A DNA stretch of 61,260 bases from Paenarthrobacter sp. (GTDB lineage Bacteria > Actinomycetota > Actinomycetes > Actinomycetales > Micrococcaceae): assembly GCA_031179305.1 (NCBI GenBank), contig JAPSHX010000016.1:23935-85194 (forward strand). The letters run 5' to 3'. Both the position numbers and the translations under genes were made by a program. The notes beneath the pieces are model-generated. The model saw nothing but the letters and a program-made list of their open reading frames with translations, did not search any database and had not been told where the DNA came from. Shown here piece by piece: positions 23,608 to 32,173 of this stretch (within the stretch, counting starts at the first letter, position 1; every line of letters begins with the position of its first letter).

Positions 23608-25020
23608 ATGAGCACCGAAACCGCACTCCTGGACGCCGGACTCAACTCCGAAGCGCTTCCCTCTACGCTCTTCCGCTTCGCTACCGCCGGCTCGGTTGAC
23701 GACGGCAAATCCACTTTGGTGGGCCGCCTCCTTCACGATTCCAAGGCGATTCTTGCTGACACGCTCGACGCCGTCGCCCGCACCTCAGCGGACCGCGGCT
23801 TCGGCGGCGAAAAGGGCGGGATTGACCTCGCCCTCCTGACTGACGGACTGCGTGCCGAGCGCGAGCAGGGCATCACCATCGATGTGGCTTACCGCTACTT
23901 CGCTACGGACCGCCGCAGCTTCATCCTGGCGGACTGCCCCGGCCACGTTCAGTACACGAAGAACACGGTGACCGGCGCGTCCACTGCGGATGCCGTCGTC
24001 GTACTTATCGACGCCCGTAAGGGCGTGCTGGAGCAGACCCGACGGCACCTGTCCGTGCTGCAGCTGCTGCGTGTTGCCCACGTGATTGTTGCCGTGAACA
24101 AGATCGACCTCGTTGATTTCAGCGAGCAGGTGTTCCGCGACATCGAAGCCGACGTGCAGAAGGTTGCCCGCGAGCTTGGCTTGGGTTCCGATGGCGTTGC
24201 TGACCTGCTGGTGGTTCCCGTTTCGGCCCTTGATGGCGACAACGTGGTGGACCGCTCGGAGCGCACGCCCTGGTACACCGGTCCTGCGCTGCTTGAGGTT
24301 CTCGAAACCCTCCCGGCTGCTGACGAGCTCGAGGCCGAACTGGAGAGCTTCCGCTTCCCGGTTCAGTTGGTGATCCGTCCACAGGGTGCCCTGGCTCCGG
24401 ATGCTGTTGCTGCCGGGCTGAATGTTGAGGCCTACCGCGATTACCGTGCTTACGCCGGACAGATCACTGAGGGCTCCGTAAAGGTTGGCGACGAAGTATC
24501 CGTCATCAGCCCGGGCCACGAGCCGCGCACCACCACGGTGATCGGCATCGACTTCGCCGGCCAGTCGCTGGACGAGGCCGCGGCGCCGCAATCGGTGGCC
24601 GTCCGTTTGGCTGACGAGATCGACATCGCCCGCGGTGACACCATCGCTGCTGCCGGGACTGTCCGTGAGAGCACAGCTGACCTGTACGCGTCGTTGGCAT
24701 GGCTCTCGCCCAAGCCGTTGCGTGAGGGCCAGAAGGTCCTGGTGAAGCACGGTACGCGCACGGTCCAGGCTTTGGTCCGCAACGTCACCGGAAAACTGGA
24801 CCTGGCCACGTTCAACGTGGAGCCCGCGTCCAACCTTGAGCTCAACGACATCGGGCACGCACAGCTCAGGTTGTCAGCTCCCTTGCCGCTGGAGAACTAC
24901 CTGCACCACCGGCGCACGGGTGCTTTCCTGGTGATCGACCCCATCGACGGCAACACACTGGCCGCCGGTTTGGTCAAAGACCACCCGGGCGACCACGAAG
25001 ACGAACGTTACGTCATCTAG
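23608..25020 (+). CDS. cysN: Sulfate adenylyltransferase subunit 1 (GTPase)
   Basis: The 470-residue GTPase starts at ATG 23608, directly after the cysD stop. It drives APS synthesis by GTP hydrolysis. Motifs are the P-loop AGSVDDGKSTLVGRLLHD, switch region EREQGITIDVAYRYF, DCPGHVQYTKNTVTGAS and the guanine specificity motif VNKIDLVD. Elongation-factor-like beta-barrel domains follow (RDYRAYAGQITEGSVKVGDEV). No APS kinase domain is fused at the C-terminus, in keeping with an APS-type reductase that needs no PAPS. Confidence 0.95.
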   Translation: MSTETALLDAGLNSEALPSTLFRFATAGSVDDGKSTLVGRLLHDSKAILADTLDAVARTSADRGFGGEKGGIDLALLTDGLRAEREQGITIDVAYRYFATDRRSFILADCPGHVQYTKNTVTGASTADAVVVLIDARKGVLEQTRRHLSVLQLLRVAHVIVAVNKIDLVDFSEQVFRDIEADVQKVARELGLGSDGVADLLVVPVSALDGDNVVDRSERTPWYTGPALLEVLETLPAADELEAELESFRFPVQLVIRPQGALAPDAVAAGLNVEAYRDYRAYAGQITEGSVKVGDEVSVISPGHEPRTTTVIGIDFAGQSLDEAAAPQSVAVRLADEIDIARGDTIAAAGTVRESTADLYASLAWLSPKPLREGQKVLVKHGTRTVQALVRNVTGKLDLATFNVEPASNLELNDIGHAQLRLSAPLPLENYLHHRRTGAFLVIDPIDGNTLAAGLVKDHPGDHEDERYVI

Positions 25021-25038
25021 GGTCACACGTAGTCACAT

Positions 25039-25099
25039 AACCGCAGCTTGTTCGCGACTCCTCACGCTGTACGGCGGGAATCTCGAACAGGCTGCGGTT
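25039..25099 (+). terminator. Terminator of the cys operon, abutting the next gene
   Basis: AACCGCAGCTTGTTCG (25039-25054) pairs with CGAACAGGCTGCGGTT (25084-25099), with one mismatch, followed by TTCTTTTT. The GGGAAGGACCC ribosome site of the next gene begins 9 bases after the T-run. The hairpin could act as an attenuator for that gene. Confidence 0.75.
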
Positions 25100-25118
25100 T
25101 TCTTTTTGGGAAGGACCC

Positions 25119-26072
25119 ATGCCACAGAACACCACGCTCAGCACTTATTTGGCCTCCGGCAAGGACCTTGTCCTGGACGGCGCCTTGGCCACGGAACTGG
25201 AGGCTCACGGCTGTGACCTGGAGGACGCGTTGTGGTCGGCCAAGGTCCTGCTGGAACAGCCGCACCTGATCAAGCAGGTCCACCGCGACTACTTCGACGC
25301 CGGAGCCTCCGTGGCCATCACCGCCAGCTACCAAGCCACGCCGCAGGGATTCGCGCGGCGTGGGTTGCCTGCTGCGGAGTCTTTGGAACTGGTGGCGTTG
25401 AGTGTCCGGCTGGCCGACGAAGCCCGCCAGGAAGCCGTGGCGGAGGGCTCTGCGAGCGGACCGCTTATGGTGGCGGGATCCGTGGGTCCCTACGGCGCCT
25501 ACCTCGCTGATGGCTCGGAGTATCGGGGCGATTACACGCTTTCCGCCGCGGAATTCCGGGACTTCCACCGCCCCCGCATCGCTGCGTTGGTGGAGGCCGG
25601 CGCGGATTTCCTGGCGTGCGAGACGCTGCCGTCTTACGCTGAAGCGGAGGCGCTCCTGGCGCTCGTGGCGGAGTTCGACGTCGAATCCTGGTTTACGTTC
25701 ACGCTGCGGGACAGCGGCCACATCAGTGACGGAACGCCACTGGCGGACGTGGCTGCGCTTCTCCGCGCGGAACCGCGCGTTGCCGCCGTCGGCGTTAACT
25801 GCGTGCCGTTGGAACTGGTGACGGATGCGCTTGGGACCCTGCATAATGCTACGGATGCGCCGTTGGTTGCGTACCCGAACTCCGGTGAGACTTACGACGC
25901 CGTGACCAAAACCTGGGGTCCATCCGCCAGCGGGCCGGGGGAGGGGACACTGGCAGGCAACGCGGCCGGGTGGCGGGGAAACGGTGCCCGGCTGATCGGT
26001 GGCTGCTGCCGCACAACCCCGCGAGACATTGAAGCCCTGGCGGCGAATATGACGCCAAGTGACCCTGCGTGA
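25119..26072 (+). CDS. mmuM: Homocysteine S-methyltransferase (MmuM-like)
   Basis: The 317-residue enzyme methylates homocysteine to methionine using S-methylmethionine. The N-terminal LVLDGALATELEAHGCDLED and the zinc-binding cysteines in VGVNCVPLE and the C-terminal LIGGCCRTTP are characteristic. SITASYQATPQGFARRG and YGAYLADGSEYRGDY also match MmuM closely. The ribosome-binding site is GGAAGGA. It lies directly downstream of the cys operon terminator and may be transcribed partly by read-through. A link with methionine supply fits the sulfur context. Confidence 0.92.
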   Translation: MPQNTTLSTYLASGKDLVLDGALATELEAHGCDLEDALWSAKVLLEQPHLIKQVHRDYFDAGASVAITASYQATPQGFARRGLPAAESLELVALSVRLADEARQEAVAEGSASGPLMVAGSVGPYGAYLADGSEYRGDYTLSAAEFRDFHRPRIAALVEAGADFLACETLPSYAEAEALLALVAEFDVESWFTFTLRDSGHISDGTPLADVAALLRAEPRVAAVGVNCVPLELVTDALGTLHNATDAPLVAYPNSGETYDAVTKTWGPSASGPGEGTLAGNAAGWRGNGARLIGGCCRTTPRDIEALAANMTPSDPA

Positions 26073-26153
26073 ACCTTGGTTTCTACGGGATTGAAGCGTA
26101 AATATGACAGTCCCTACTGTGAAGGCATGACCTCTTCGGACTGGTCCTTCTTT

Positions 26154-26166
26154 GCCCATGATGGGC
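26154..26166. promoter_or_regulatory. Palindrome before the ssu-type operon
   Basis: GCCCAT-G-ATGGGC is a perfect palindrome with 6-base arms, 57 bases before the start of the binding-protein gene. It is a candidate binding site for an unidentified sulfur regulator. No regulator gene is adjacent. Confidence 0.4.
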
Positions 26167-26222
26167 GATGTCACAGGGCCTGAACAACGCCCTCCGCATC
26201 CCGCACCTCCTAAGGAACCTTC

Positions 26223-27371
26223 ATGGCAAACACGCCCGAATCACAGAAACCCAATCCCGGCACCGTCCGGATCGTCGCCGGCCAGAGCAACAAACCCAAA
26301 CGCCGCCGTGCCGTTGAGATCGCGCTGGCCGTTGGCCTGGTCCTGCTGATCGGTGCAGGCGCTGCAGTAGCTTCCGCAGTTTCCCGCGGCAATGAGATTG
26401 CGCCGGTTCCCACGGCGTCACCCGCCGCTGAGTTGAAGCTTGGCTATTTCAGCAACGTGACCCACGGCCCGGCGCTGGTGGGCACCAGCCAGGGCATCAT
26501 CGCCAAGGAACTTGGCGATACCAAGCTCAGCACCCAGGTCTTCAACGCCGGCCCCGCCGCGATCGAAGCCCTGAACGCCGGCGCCATCGATGCCACGTAC
26601 ATCGGTCCGAACCCGGCCATCAACTCCTATGTCAAGAGCAACGGCGAGTCCATCAGCATCATCGCCGGTGCCGCTTCCGGCGGTGCCCAGCTGGTGGTCA
26701 AGCCGGAGTTCAACTCGGCTGCGGACCTCAAAGGCAAGGTCCTCAGCTCCCCGCAGCTCGGCGGGACCCAGGACGTGGCCCTCCGCGCCTGGTTGGGTGA
26801 CCAAGGATTCAAGACCAACACCGACGGCAGCGGCGACGTCAATATCAACCCGACCGAAAACGCCCAGTCGCTGAAGCTCTTCACCGACGGAAAGCTCGAC
26901 GGCGCGTGGTTGCCGGAGCCGTGGGCGTCCCGGCTTGTACTCGAGGCCGGAGCGAAGGTCCTGGTGGACGAGAAGGATCTGTGGGAAAACGGCGACTTCA
27001 CCACCACCATCCTGATCGTGAACAAGAAGTTCGCTGCCGAACACCCTGAGACGGTAAAGGCGCTGCTCAAGGGCCATGTGGAATCCGTGAAGTGGTTGAA
27101 CTCGGCCTCGGCTGAAGAGAAGGCCACCACCATTAACGCTGTCCTCAAGGACACTGCAGGCAAACCGCTTCCGGGAGACGTCATTGCACGTGCTCTCCAG
27201 AACATCACGTTCACAACGGACCCGCTGGCGGGAACCTACCCCAAGCTTCTGCAGGACGGCGTGGACGCCGGCACCACAAAGCAGGCCGACATCAACGGCA
27301 TCTTCGACCTCCGCACTCTGAACGAGGTTGAAGGCAACAAGACCTCAGCTGCAGGACTCGGCCAGGACTAA
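26223..27371 (+). CDS. ssuA: Aliphatic-sulfonate-type ABC transporter, substrate-binding protein
   Basis: The 382-residue protein has an N-terminal membrane segment (VEIALAVGLVLLIGAGAAVASAV) after a basic stretch. No lipobox cysteine is present, so it may stay membrane-anchored or be cleaved by signal peptidase I. The mature part is a NrtA/SsuA/ThiY-type fold: LKLGYFSNVTHGPALVG, EALNAGAIDATYIGPNPAIN, VLSSPQLGGTQDVALRAWL and GKLDGAWLPEPWASRLVLEAG. The substrate is inferred from the neighbouring sulfur genes; taurine or nitrate-like substrates cannot be excluded. It is followed by the ATPase and permease genes. Confidence 0.85.
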   Translation: MANTPESQKPNPGTVRIVAGQSNKPKRRRAVEIALAVGLVLLIGAGAAVASAVSRGNEIAPVPTASPAAELKLGYFSNVTHGPALVGTSQGIIAKELGDTKLSTQVFNAGPAAIEALNAGAIDATYIGPNPAINSYVKSNGESISIIAGAASGGAQLVVKPEFNSAADLKGKVLSSPQLGGTQDVALRAWLGDQGFKTNTDGSGDVNINPTENAQSLKLFTDGKLDGAWLPEPWASRLVLEAGAKVLVDEKDLWENGDFTTTILIVNKKFAAEHPETVKALLKGHVESVKWLNSASAEEKATTINAVLKDTAGKPLPGDVIARALQNITFTTDPLAGTYPKLLQDGVDAGTTKQADINGIFDLRTLNEVEGNKTSAAGLGQD

Positions 27372-27431
27372 GCAGCAACAGGCTGGTCTGCAGCCACATC
27401 AGCTCTACCAATCAACACGAAGGACGGGACC

Positions 27432-28163
27432 ATGCCAGTCGTACTCGAGAACCTGGGCAAGCGCTTCGGCGACGGCGCCCCGGTGCTGGACGACGTCAAC
27501 GCCACCATCGCTCAAGGCGAGTTCGTCGCCCTCCTCGGTGCGTCCGGCTGCGGTAAGTCCACCTTGCTGAACATCATGGCGGGACTGGAACCGCCGACGT
27601 CGGGCGCTCTTGAAGTACCCAGCGACGGCGCTGCCTTCATGTTCCAGGACGCAGCCCTGTTCCCGTGGCTGACGGCGCGGGGCAACATCGAGCTGGCTTT
27701 GCAGTTGGCGGACAAGTCCAGTACTAAGGCGAGCCGGCGTATCCGTGCCACTGAACTGTTGGAACTGGTGCACTTGGGTGGCGCAGGGGATAAGCGTCCC
27801 CACGAACTGTCCGGAGGCATGAGGCAGCGCGTTGCGTTGGCCCGTTCCTTGGCTCAGGACCGGCAGTTGCTGTTGATGGATGAGCCGTTTGCTGCCCTCG
27901 ATGCGATCACCCGCGACCTCCTCCACGACGAACTCGAGCGGATCTGGAAGGAAACGGGTCGGACCATCGTGTTCGTTACCCACAACGTGCGCGAGGCTGT
28001 CCGTCTGGGGCAGCGCGTGCTGCTGTTGTCCTCGCGTCCAGGCCGTGTGGTGGCTGAATGGGATGTCACGGAGGAGCACCGCACTGATGCCGGCCGCGCT
28101 GGGGAGCTGACCGGAGTTATCACCCGCCGGCTTCGCGAGGAGATCCGCCGCCATGCCAAGTAA
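27432..28163 (+). CDS. ssuB: Aliphatic-sulfonate-type ABC transporter, ATP-binding protein
   Basis: The 243-residue ATPase carries Walker A GASGCGKSTLLNI, Q-loop FMFQDAALFPWLT, signature LSGGMRQRVALARSL, Walker B LLLMDEPFAALDAIT and FVTHNVREAVRLGQR. It belongs to the SsuB/TauB/NrtD group. It sits 60 bases after the binding-protein gene and overlaps the permease gene by 11 bases, so the three are one operon. Confidence 0.92.
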   Translation: MPVVLENLGKRFGDGAPVLDDVNATIAQGEFVALLGASGCGKSTLLNIMAGLEPPTSGALEVPSDGAAFMFQDAALFPWLTARGNIELALQLADKSSTKASRRIRATELLELVHLGGAGDKRPHELSGGMRQRVALARSLAQDRQLLLMDEPFAALDAITRDLLHDELERIWKETGRTIVFVTHNVREAVRLGQRVLLLSSRPGRVVAEWDVTEEHRTDAGRAGELTGVITRRLREEIRRHAK

Positions 28164-29094
28164 CCCCACCACCGAAGAGCGGACCCTTCCCGTGACTGAA
28201 TCCAAAGAGCACATCACCTCGCCGTCGCTGAAGGGCAACGCCTCCGAGCTCCGGGACCTTGAAGCCGGCCTGGACAACCTTCAGTCTGACAGCGGCGGTA
28301 AGGCCGGCATTGACTGGAAGCGGGTGCTGTTGCCCGTTGCCGCACTGGCTGTCCTGATCCTCGCGTGGCAGTTCTACGTTTCACTGGAGTTCAAGCGGCG
28401 CGACCTCGTTCCCGGGCCGCTGGATGTCCTCACCCAGTTCGTGACCATGTGGGGTGAAGGCAAAGTCCAGGAAGCAGTGTGGACATCACTGCAGCGTGGT
28501 GTGGTCGGCTTCCTCATTTCGGTGGTCATCGCTACTCCCGTGGGTTTGATCCTGGCTCAGGTGGCTCCCTTGCGCCGTGCGTTCGGGCCGCTCATTTCCG
28601 GATTGCAGGTGCTCCCTTCCGTGGCCTGGGTTCCCGCCGCGATCATCTGGTTCGGCCTGACCGACGCCACCGTGTACTTTGTGGTGTTCATGGGTGCCAT
28701 CCCCTCCATCATCAACGGGCTCATCTCAGGTGTGGACCAGATCCCGCCGCAGTACCGCAGCGTGGGTACAGTCCTTGGTGCGAACCGGCTCCAGATGGCG
28801 TTGCAGATTGTCCTGCCCGCAGCTCTTCCCGGCTACATTGGCGGTCTGAAGCAGGGTTGGGCCTTCTCCTGGCGCTCACTCATGGCCGCGGAAATCATCG
28901 CAGTGGGCGGCACCATCGGCTTCGGACTTGGCTCGTTGCTGGATCAAGGCCGGATCCTTTCCGACATGACAATCGTGATGTCCGCGATCCTGCTGATCCT
29001 GTTCGTGGGCATTCTGATCGAGATTCTGGTGTTCGGGCCGATCGAGAAGCGTTTGCTGCAGCGTCGGGGTTTGCTGGCGGGCAGCAGCCGGTAG
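28153..29094 (+). CDS. ssuC: Aliphatic-sulfonate-type ABC transporter, permease
   Basis: The 313-residue membrane protein begins with about 55 polar residues before the first membrane helix (RVLLPVAALAVLILAWQFYV). The BPD-transporter core includes SLQRGVVGFLISVVIATPVGLIL, PLISGLQVLPSVAWVPAAIIWFGL and the EAA-like loop VGTVLGANRLQMALQIVLPAALPGYIGG. It starts inside the ATPase gene. No ssuD-type monooxygenase gene adjoins; the LLM-type oxidoreductase at 31136 is a possible but unproven partner. A 19-bp terminator follows. Confidence 0.92.
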   Translation: MPSNPTTEERTLPVTESKEHITSPSLKGNASELRDLEAGLDNLQSDSGGKAGIDWKRVLLPVAALAVLILAWQFYVSLEFKRRDLVPGPLDVLTQFVTMWGEGKVQEAVWTSLQRGVVGFLISVVIATPVGLILAQVAPLRRAFGPLISGLQVLPSVAWVPAAIIWFGLTDATVYFVVFMGAIPSIINGLISGVDQIPPQYRSVGTVLGANRLQMALQIVLPAALPGYIGGLKQGWAFSWRSLMAAEIIAVGGTIGFGLGSLLDQGRILSDMTIVMSAILLILFVGILIEILVFGPIEKRLLQRRGLLAGSSR

Positions 29095-29160
29095 GTCCTG
29101 GCAGGCGGGCGCACCCGTTCTTCGCTGAGTCAGCACCCTTCTGACGCCAACAGAACGAAC

Positions 29161-29205
29161 ACGCAAAGGCCCGACGGCGACCTCCCGCCGTCGGGCCTTT
29201 GCGTC
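29161..29205. terminator. Bidirectional terminator, ssuC and DUF305 genes
   Basis: ACGCAAAGGCCCGACGGCG (29161-29179) pairs perfectly with CGCCGTCGGGCCTTTGCGT (29187-29205), a 19-bp stem with a seven-base loop. It sits between the two convergent genes and can serve both. Confidence 0.85.
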
Positions 29206-29219
29206 ACCAAACCGTGAGG

Positions 29220-29840
29220 TTATAGTCCGGCCAGGAGATCCTGCATTTCCCGATTCTCGGCTTCCTGGGCAGTGACAATGTCTTTGCCAAGCTGAACGGC
29301 TTCGGGATTCTTGCCTTGGCTGATCTCTGTCTTGGCCATGCTGACGGCGCCTTCATGATGCGCGATCATCTGTGTCAGGAAGAGCTTGGCAGCTTCCACG
29401 CCTTGGGCGTCGTTGAGTTTCTGTAGCTCGGCGTCGCTCAGCATCCCGTCCATGCCGTGACCGCCATGGCCGTCCGAGGGCATGGTGACGTCCTCGTTCC
29501 AGCTCTTGAGCCAAACCGTCATCTTCGCGATCTCGGGTGCCTGAGCTTCTTTGATCTTGACGGCCAGGGCCGTTACTGCGGGCGGGATGCCAGCCTTCGC
29601 CAGCATGGCGTCGGACATCTCCACCGCTTGGGCGTGATGGGGAATCATCATCCGGGCGAACATGGTGTCTGCTGCGTTGTGCCCGGCGTCGCTGCTGTTC
29701 GCTGAAGGGTGCGCGGAAGCGCCGGAACCTCCGTGGTCCATGCCGGGCATGGAATCGGACCCGGAGTTGGTGGCACAACCAGCCAGCGCAATCAGGCTTG
29801 CGATAGCGGCGCCGGTAAAAATGAAGTGTGTCCTACTCAT
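29220..29840 (-). CDS. DUF305 lipoprotein, probable copper-related
   Basis: The protein has 206 residues from ATG 29840, preceded by AAAGGA. The start seven codons earlier has no such site. A lipoprotein signal (FIFTGAAIASLIALAGC) predicts an extracytoplasmic lipid-anchored protein. Histidine/methionine clusters are marked: MPGMDHGGSGASAH, MMIPHHAQAVEMSDAML, DGHGGHGMDGM and MIAHHEGAVSMAKTEI. The two HH motifs in repeated helical hairpins define DUF305. Such proteins are often found beside copper resistance genes and probably bind metal. It lies downstream of the DUF6153 gene in the same direction. Confidence 0.87.
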   Translation of the reverse strand: MSRTHFIFTGAAIASLIALAGCATNSGSDSMPGMDHGGSGASAHPSANSSDAGHNAADTMFARMMIPHHAQAVEMSDAMLAKAGIPPAVTALAVKIKEAQAPEIAKMTVWLKSWNEDVTMPSDGHGGHGMDGMLSDAELQKLNDAQGVEAAKLFLTQMIAHHEGAVSMAKTEISQGKNPEAVQLGKDIVTAQEAENREMQDLLAGL

Positions 29841-29945
29841 CAGAAAAACGTCCTTTGCCAATTCAGGCGGCCGTCTGTCAGCCGCCGAGGGGTAAGCAGA
29901 TGGTGAAGGGTTAACCGGCCCACCAGTCGCGGGCCGCGCCAGTGC

Positions 29946-30413
29946 TTACGTGCGGCTGATGCAGAGCTTCCCGGGTGTAGGACCGAGGGGCTGGTAGGAC
30001 CAAGAGAGGGGCAGAACATGAAGTTCCCGTGAGGCAGGGATTACGCCGACAGCAACGGCTGGAGGCGGAGCGGCCAGGGAACCTGTTTGTAGCGAAGGGA
30101 TGCAGTTGGTGGCCGCCGCCTCGGTACAGGAGCAACTTCCAGACGTGCACTTGTCCGCTTCAGCAGGCGAACTCCCATAGGGCTGCGGAGTCCCATGGAG
30201 CTGCGGAGTGTGGTGCCCGTGGGGCGTAGGTTCGGCAGCTATGACAGGTGAAGCAGGGTTCGCAGGGTGGGTGCCATGAGATCCACTGACCACGTGCATT
30301 CCGAAAATGCCCGTAATGACAGCTGCTACCAGAAGCAGTAGCGATGCCTTCCGGAGGAAGGTTAGGGGCCCGAGGCCGGCCGCAGGGGTTTGAGGGGACG
30401 TCGGCCAATTCAC
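29946..30413 (-). CDS. DUF6153-like small membrane protein with Cys/His-rich tail
   Basis: The protein has 155 residues from GTG 30413 with a GGAGGTAGTGG ribosome site. A hydrophobic segment (RKASLLLLVAAVITGIFGMHVV) is followed by SGSHGTHPAN, matching the pattern FGMHxxxxxH of DUF6153. The outer part contains HGHH and a cysteine-rich CTSGSCSC, both able to bind metal. A CsoR-like operator lies 55 bases upstream, and the DUF305 gene follows after 105 bases. I infer a role in copper handling; the family's function is not established. Confidence 0.7.
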   Translation of the reverse strand: MNWPTSPQTPAAGLGPLTFLRKASLLLLVAAVITGIFGMHVVSGSHGTHPANPASPVIAAEPTPHGHHTPQLHGTPQPYGSSPAEADKCTSGSCSCTEAAATNCIPSLQTGSLAAPPPAVAVGVIPASRELHVLPLSWSYQPLGPTPGKLCISRT

Positions 30414-30466
30414 GATGCTCCACTACCTCCTTCGCGGTCCCTCTGCGGATGTTCCAGACAGCAAGA

Positions 30467-30487
30467 GTATACCCCCGGTGGGTATGC
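30467..30487 (-). promoter_or_regulatory. CsoR-like copper operator
   Basis: ATACCC and GGGTAT are separated by five bases (CCGGT) within GTATACCCCC-GGTGGGTATGC. This is the form of operators bound by CsoR-type copper sensors. It lies upstream of the DUF6153 gene on the minus strand. No csoR gene is present in the window, so the regulator would be encoded elsewhere. Confidence 0.6.
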
Positions 30488-30542
30488 AATTCGACAATGC
30501 TCTACTCTATGCTCGATTTCCTTCGACGCCTAGAATCGTCGG

Positions 30543-31100
30543 ATGGGCCTTCTAACGTTCAGCATCAACGTCACGCTCGATGGCTGCGTCGATCATAGGG
30601 AGGGCATCGCCGATGACGAGACGCACACCCACTTCACCCGCCTCCTGGACCAGAGTGGGGCAATGCTCTGGGGCCGTACTACTTACGAAATGATGGAGGA
30701 CTACTGGCCGTTGGTTGCCCGCGGCGAGGTGGACGCACCACCAGCCCTACGCGAGTGGGCGCTTAGTCTGGAGACCAAACCCAAGTACGTCGTATCGGCA
30801 ACGCGGAGCGTCTTCCCATGGACCAACAGCCATCACCTGGTCGGTGAGTTGCGCACGGTGGTGAAGGAACTCAAGGACAAGACTCCAGACGGTGTGCTCG
30901 TGGGCAGCGGCAAACTTGCCACGGAACTGGACCGACTCGATCTGATCGACGAGTACAAATTCCTCGTCCACCCCATGATCACCGGCCACGGCCCCACCCT
31001 GTATCAGGGCGGACTGCCCGGCACCCGGCGCCTGGAGCTGATCTCGGCCGATCCGCTCAGCAACGGTGCGGTGGCCATGCACTATCGACGGGCTGATTGA
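30543..31100 (+). CDS. Dihydrofolate-reductase-fold (RibD C-terminal) family protein
   Basis: The 185-residue protein starts at ATG 30543. The fold is shown by LLTFSINVTLDGCVDHREG, AMLWGRTTYEMMEDYW, KYVVSATRSVFPW, GVLVGSGKLATELDRLDLIDEY and FLVHPMITGHGPTLY. Members are NADPH-dependent reductases of unknown substrate, often wrongly called DHFR. It is not the housekeeping FolA, since it lacks the folate-binding pattern. The stop overlaps a TTG of the next gene's open frame, so the two genes may be coexpressed. Confidence 0.87.
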   Translation: MGLLTFSINVTLDGCVDHREGIADDETHTHFTRLLDQSGAMLWGRTTYEMMEDYWPLVARGEVDAPPALREWALSLETKPKYVVSATRSVFPWTNSHHLVGELRTVVKELKDKTPDGVLVGSGKLATELDRLDLIDEYKFLVHPMITGHGPTLYQGGLPGTRRLELISADPLSNGAVAMHYRRAD

Positions 31101-31135
31101 GGAATTACCACACCGCTCGACGTGTTGTCCCGAAC

Positions 31136-32173
31136 ATGCACAACAAACGGATCGGCTTCCTTTCCTTCGGACATTGGGCACGTGTCCCGGGTTCCCTCGT
31201 ACCAACGGCCGGAGAAGCACTCAAGCAGGGAATCGAACTGGCGGTGGCCGCCGAGGAGCTAGGTATAGACGGCGCGTTTTTCCGAGTCCACCACTTCGCC
31301 CGGCAGCAGGCCTCGCCCTTCCCGTTGCTTGCAGCCATCGCAGCCCGAACCACGCGCCTTGAAATGGGCACCGGCGTGATCGACATGCGCTACGAGAACC
31401 CGCTGTACATGGCCGAGGAAGCCGCGGCCACGGACCTCATCAGCGACGGCCGTCTGCAGCTAGGCGTGAGCCGTGGTTCACCGGAACCCGCACGGAACGG
31501 GGCCGCGAACTTCGGGTACGTCCCGGAAGACGGTGAAGACGGCGGCGACATGGCCCGACGCCACACAGCCCTGTTCCGCAAAGCGGTTGCCGGGCACGGC
31601 GTTGCCGAAGCGGATCCCCATTACGCCGGCGGAGCCACAGGTCTGTTGCCCATACAGCCCCAGTCTCCCGGCCTCCCGCAAAGAATCTGGTGGGGCGCCG
31701 GAACACGGAAAACAGCCGTTTGGGCAGCCGAGCAAGGCATGAACCTCATGAGCTCCACCCTTCTCACCGAGGACACTGGTGTGCCCTTCGACGAGCTGCA
31801 GGCAGAGCAGATTCAGATGTTCCGCGAGGCGTGGGCCGCAGCCGGACACGACTTTGAACCCAGAATTTCCGTGAGCCGCAGCGTGATCCCCATTGTGGAC
31901 GACGTCGACAACCACTACTTCGGCCTCCGCGCCCAAGCGGACAGCCAGGACCAGGTAGGAATTCTCGACGGCGCGTTGTCCCGTTTCGGGAAGAGCTACA
32001 TCGGCGAGCCGGACGCCCTGGCTGAAGAGCTGGCCAAGGACGCCGCAGTCCAAGCGGCAGACACCGTCCTGCTCACGGTACCCAACCAGCTGGGCGTGGA
32101 TTACAACGCAAAGCTTTTGGGCAACGTCGCGAAACACATCGCCCCGACGATCGGGTGGAACGCGAAGGCCTAG
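31136..32173 (+). CDS. LLM-class (luciferase-like) flavin-dependent oxidoreductase
   Basis: The protein has 345 residues from ATG 31136. A TTG at 31097 overlapping the previous stop is an alternative. It shows the TIM-barrel pattern of luciferase-like monooxygenases: IGFLSFGHWARV, AAEELGIDGAFFRVHHF, ATDLISDGRLQLGVSRGS and PQRIWWGAGTRKTAVWAAEQGM. The substrate is unknown. Sulfonate monooxygenase SsuD belongs to the same class, but this protein is not close enough in motif order for that name. The stop codon overlaps that of the convergent decarboxylase gene in a shared CTAG. Confidence 0.87.
   Translation: MHNKRIGFLSFGHWARVPGSLVPTAGEALKQGIELAVAAEELGIDGAFFRVHHFARQQASPFPLLAAIAARTTRLEMGTGVIDMRYENPLYMAEEAAATDLISDGRLQLGVSRGSPEPARNGAANFGYVPEDGEDGGDMARRHTALFRKAVAGHGVAEADPHYAGGATGLLPIQPQSPGLPQRIWWGAGTRKTAVWAAEQGMNLMSSTLLTEDTGVPFDELQAEQIQMFREAWAAAGHDFEPRISVSRSVIPIVDDVDNHYFGLRAQADSQDQVGILDGALSRFGKSYIGEPDALAEELAKDAAVQAADTVLLTVPNQLGVDYNAKLLGNVAKHIAPTIGWNAKA

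Noticed and set aside
30543..31100. Housekeeping dihydrofolate reductase
   Set aside because: The sequence follows the RibD C-terminal type and no thymidylate synthase gene is near.
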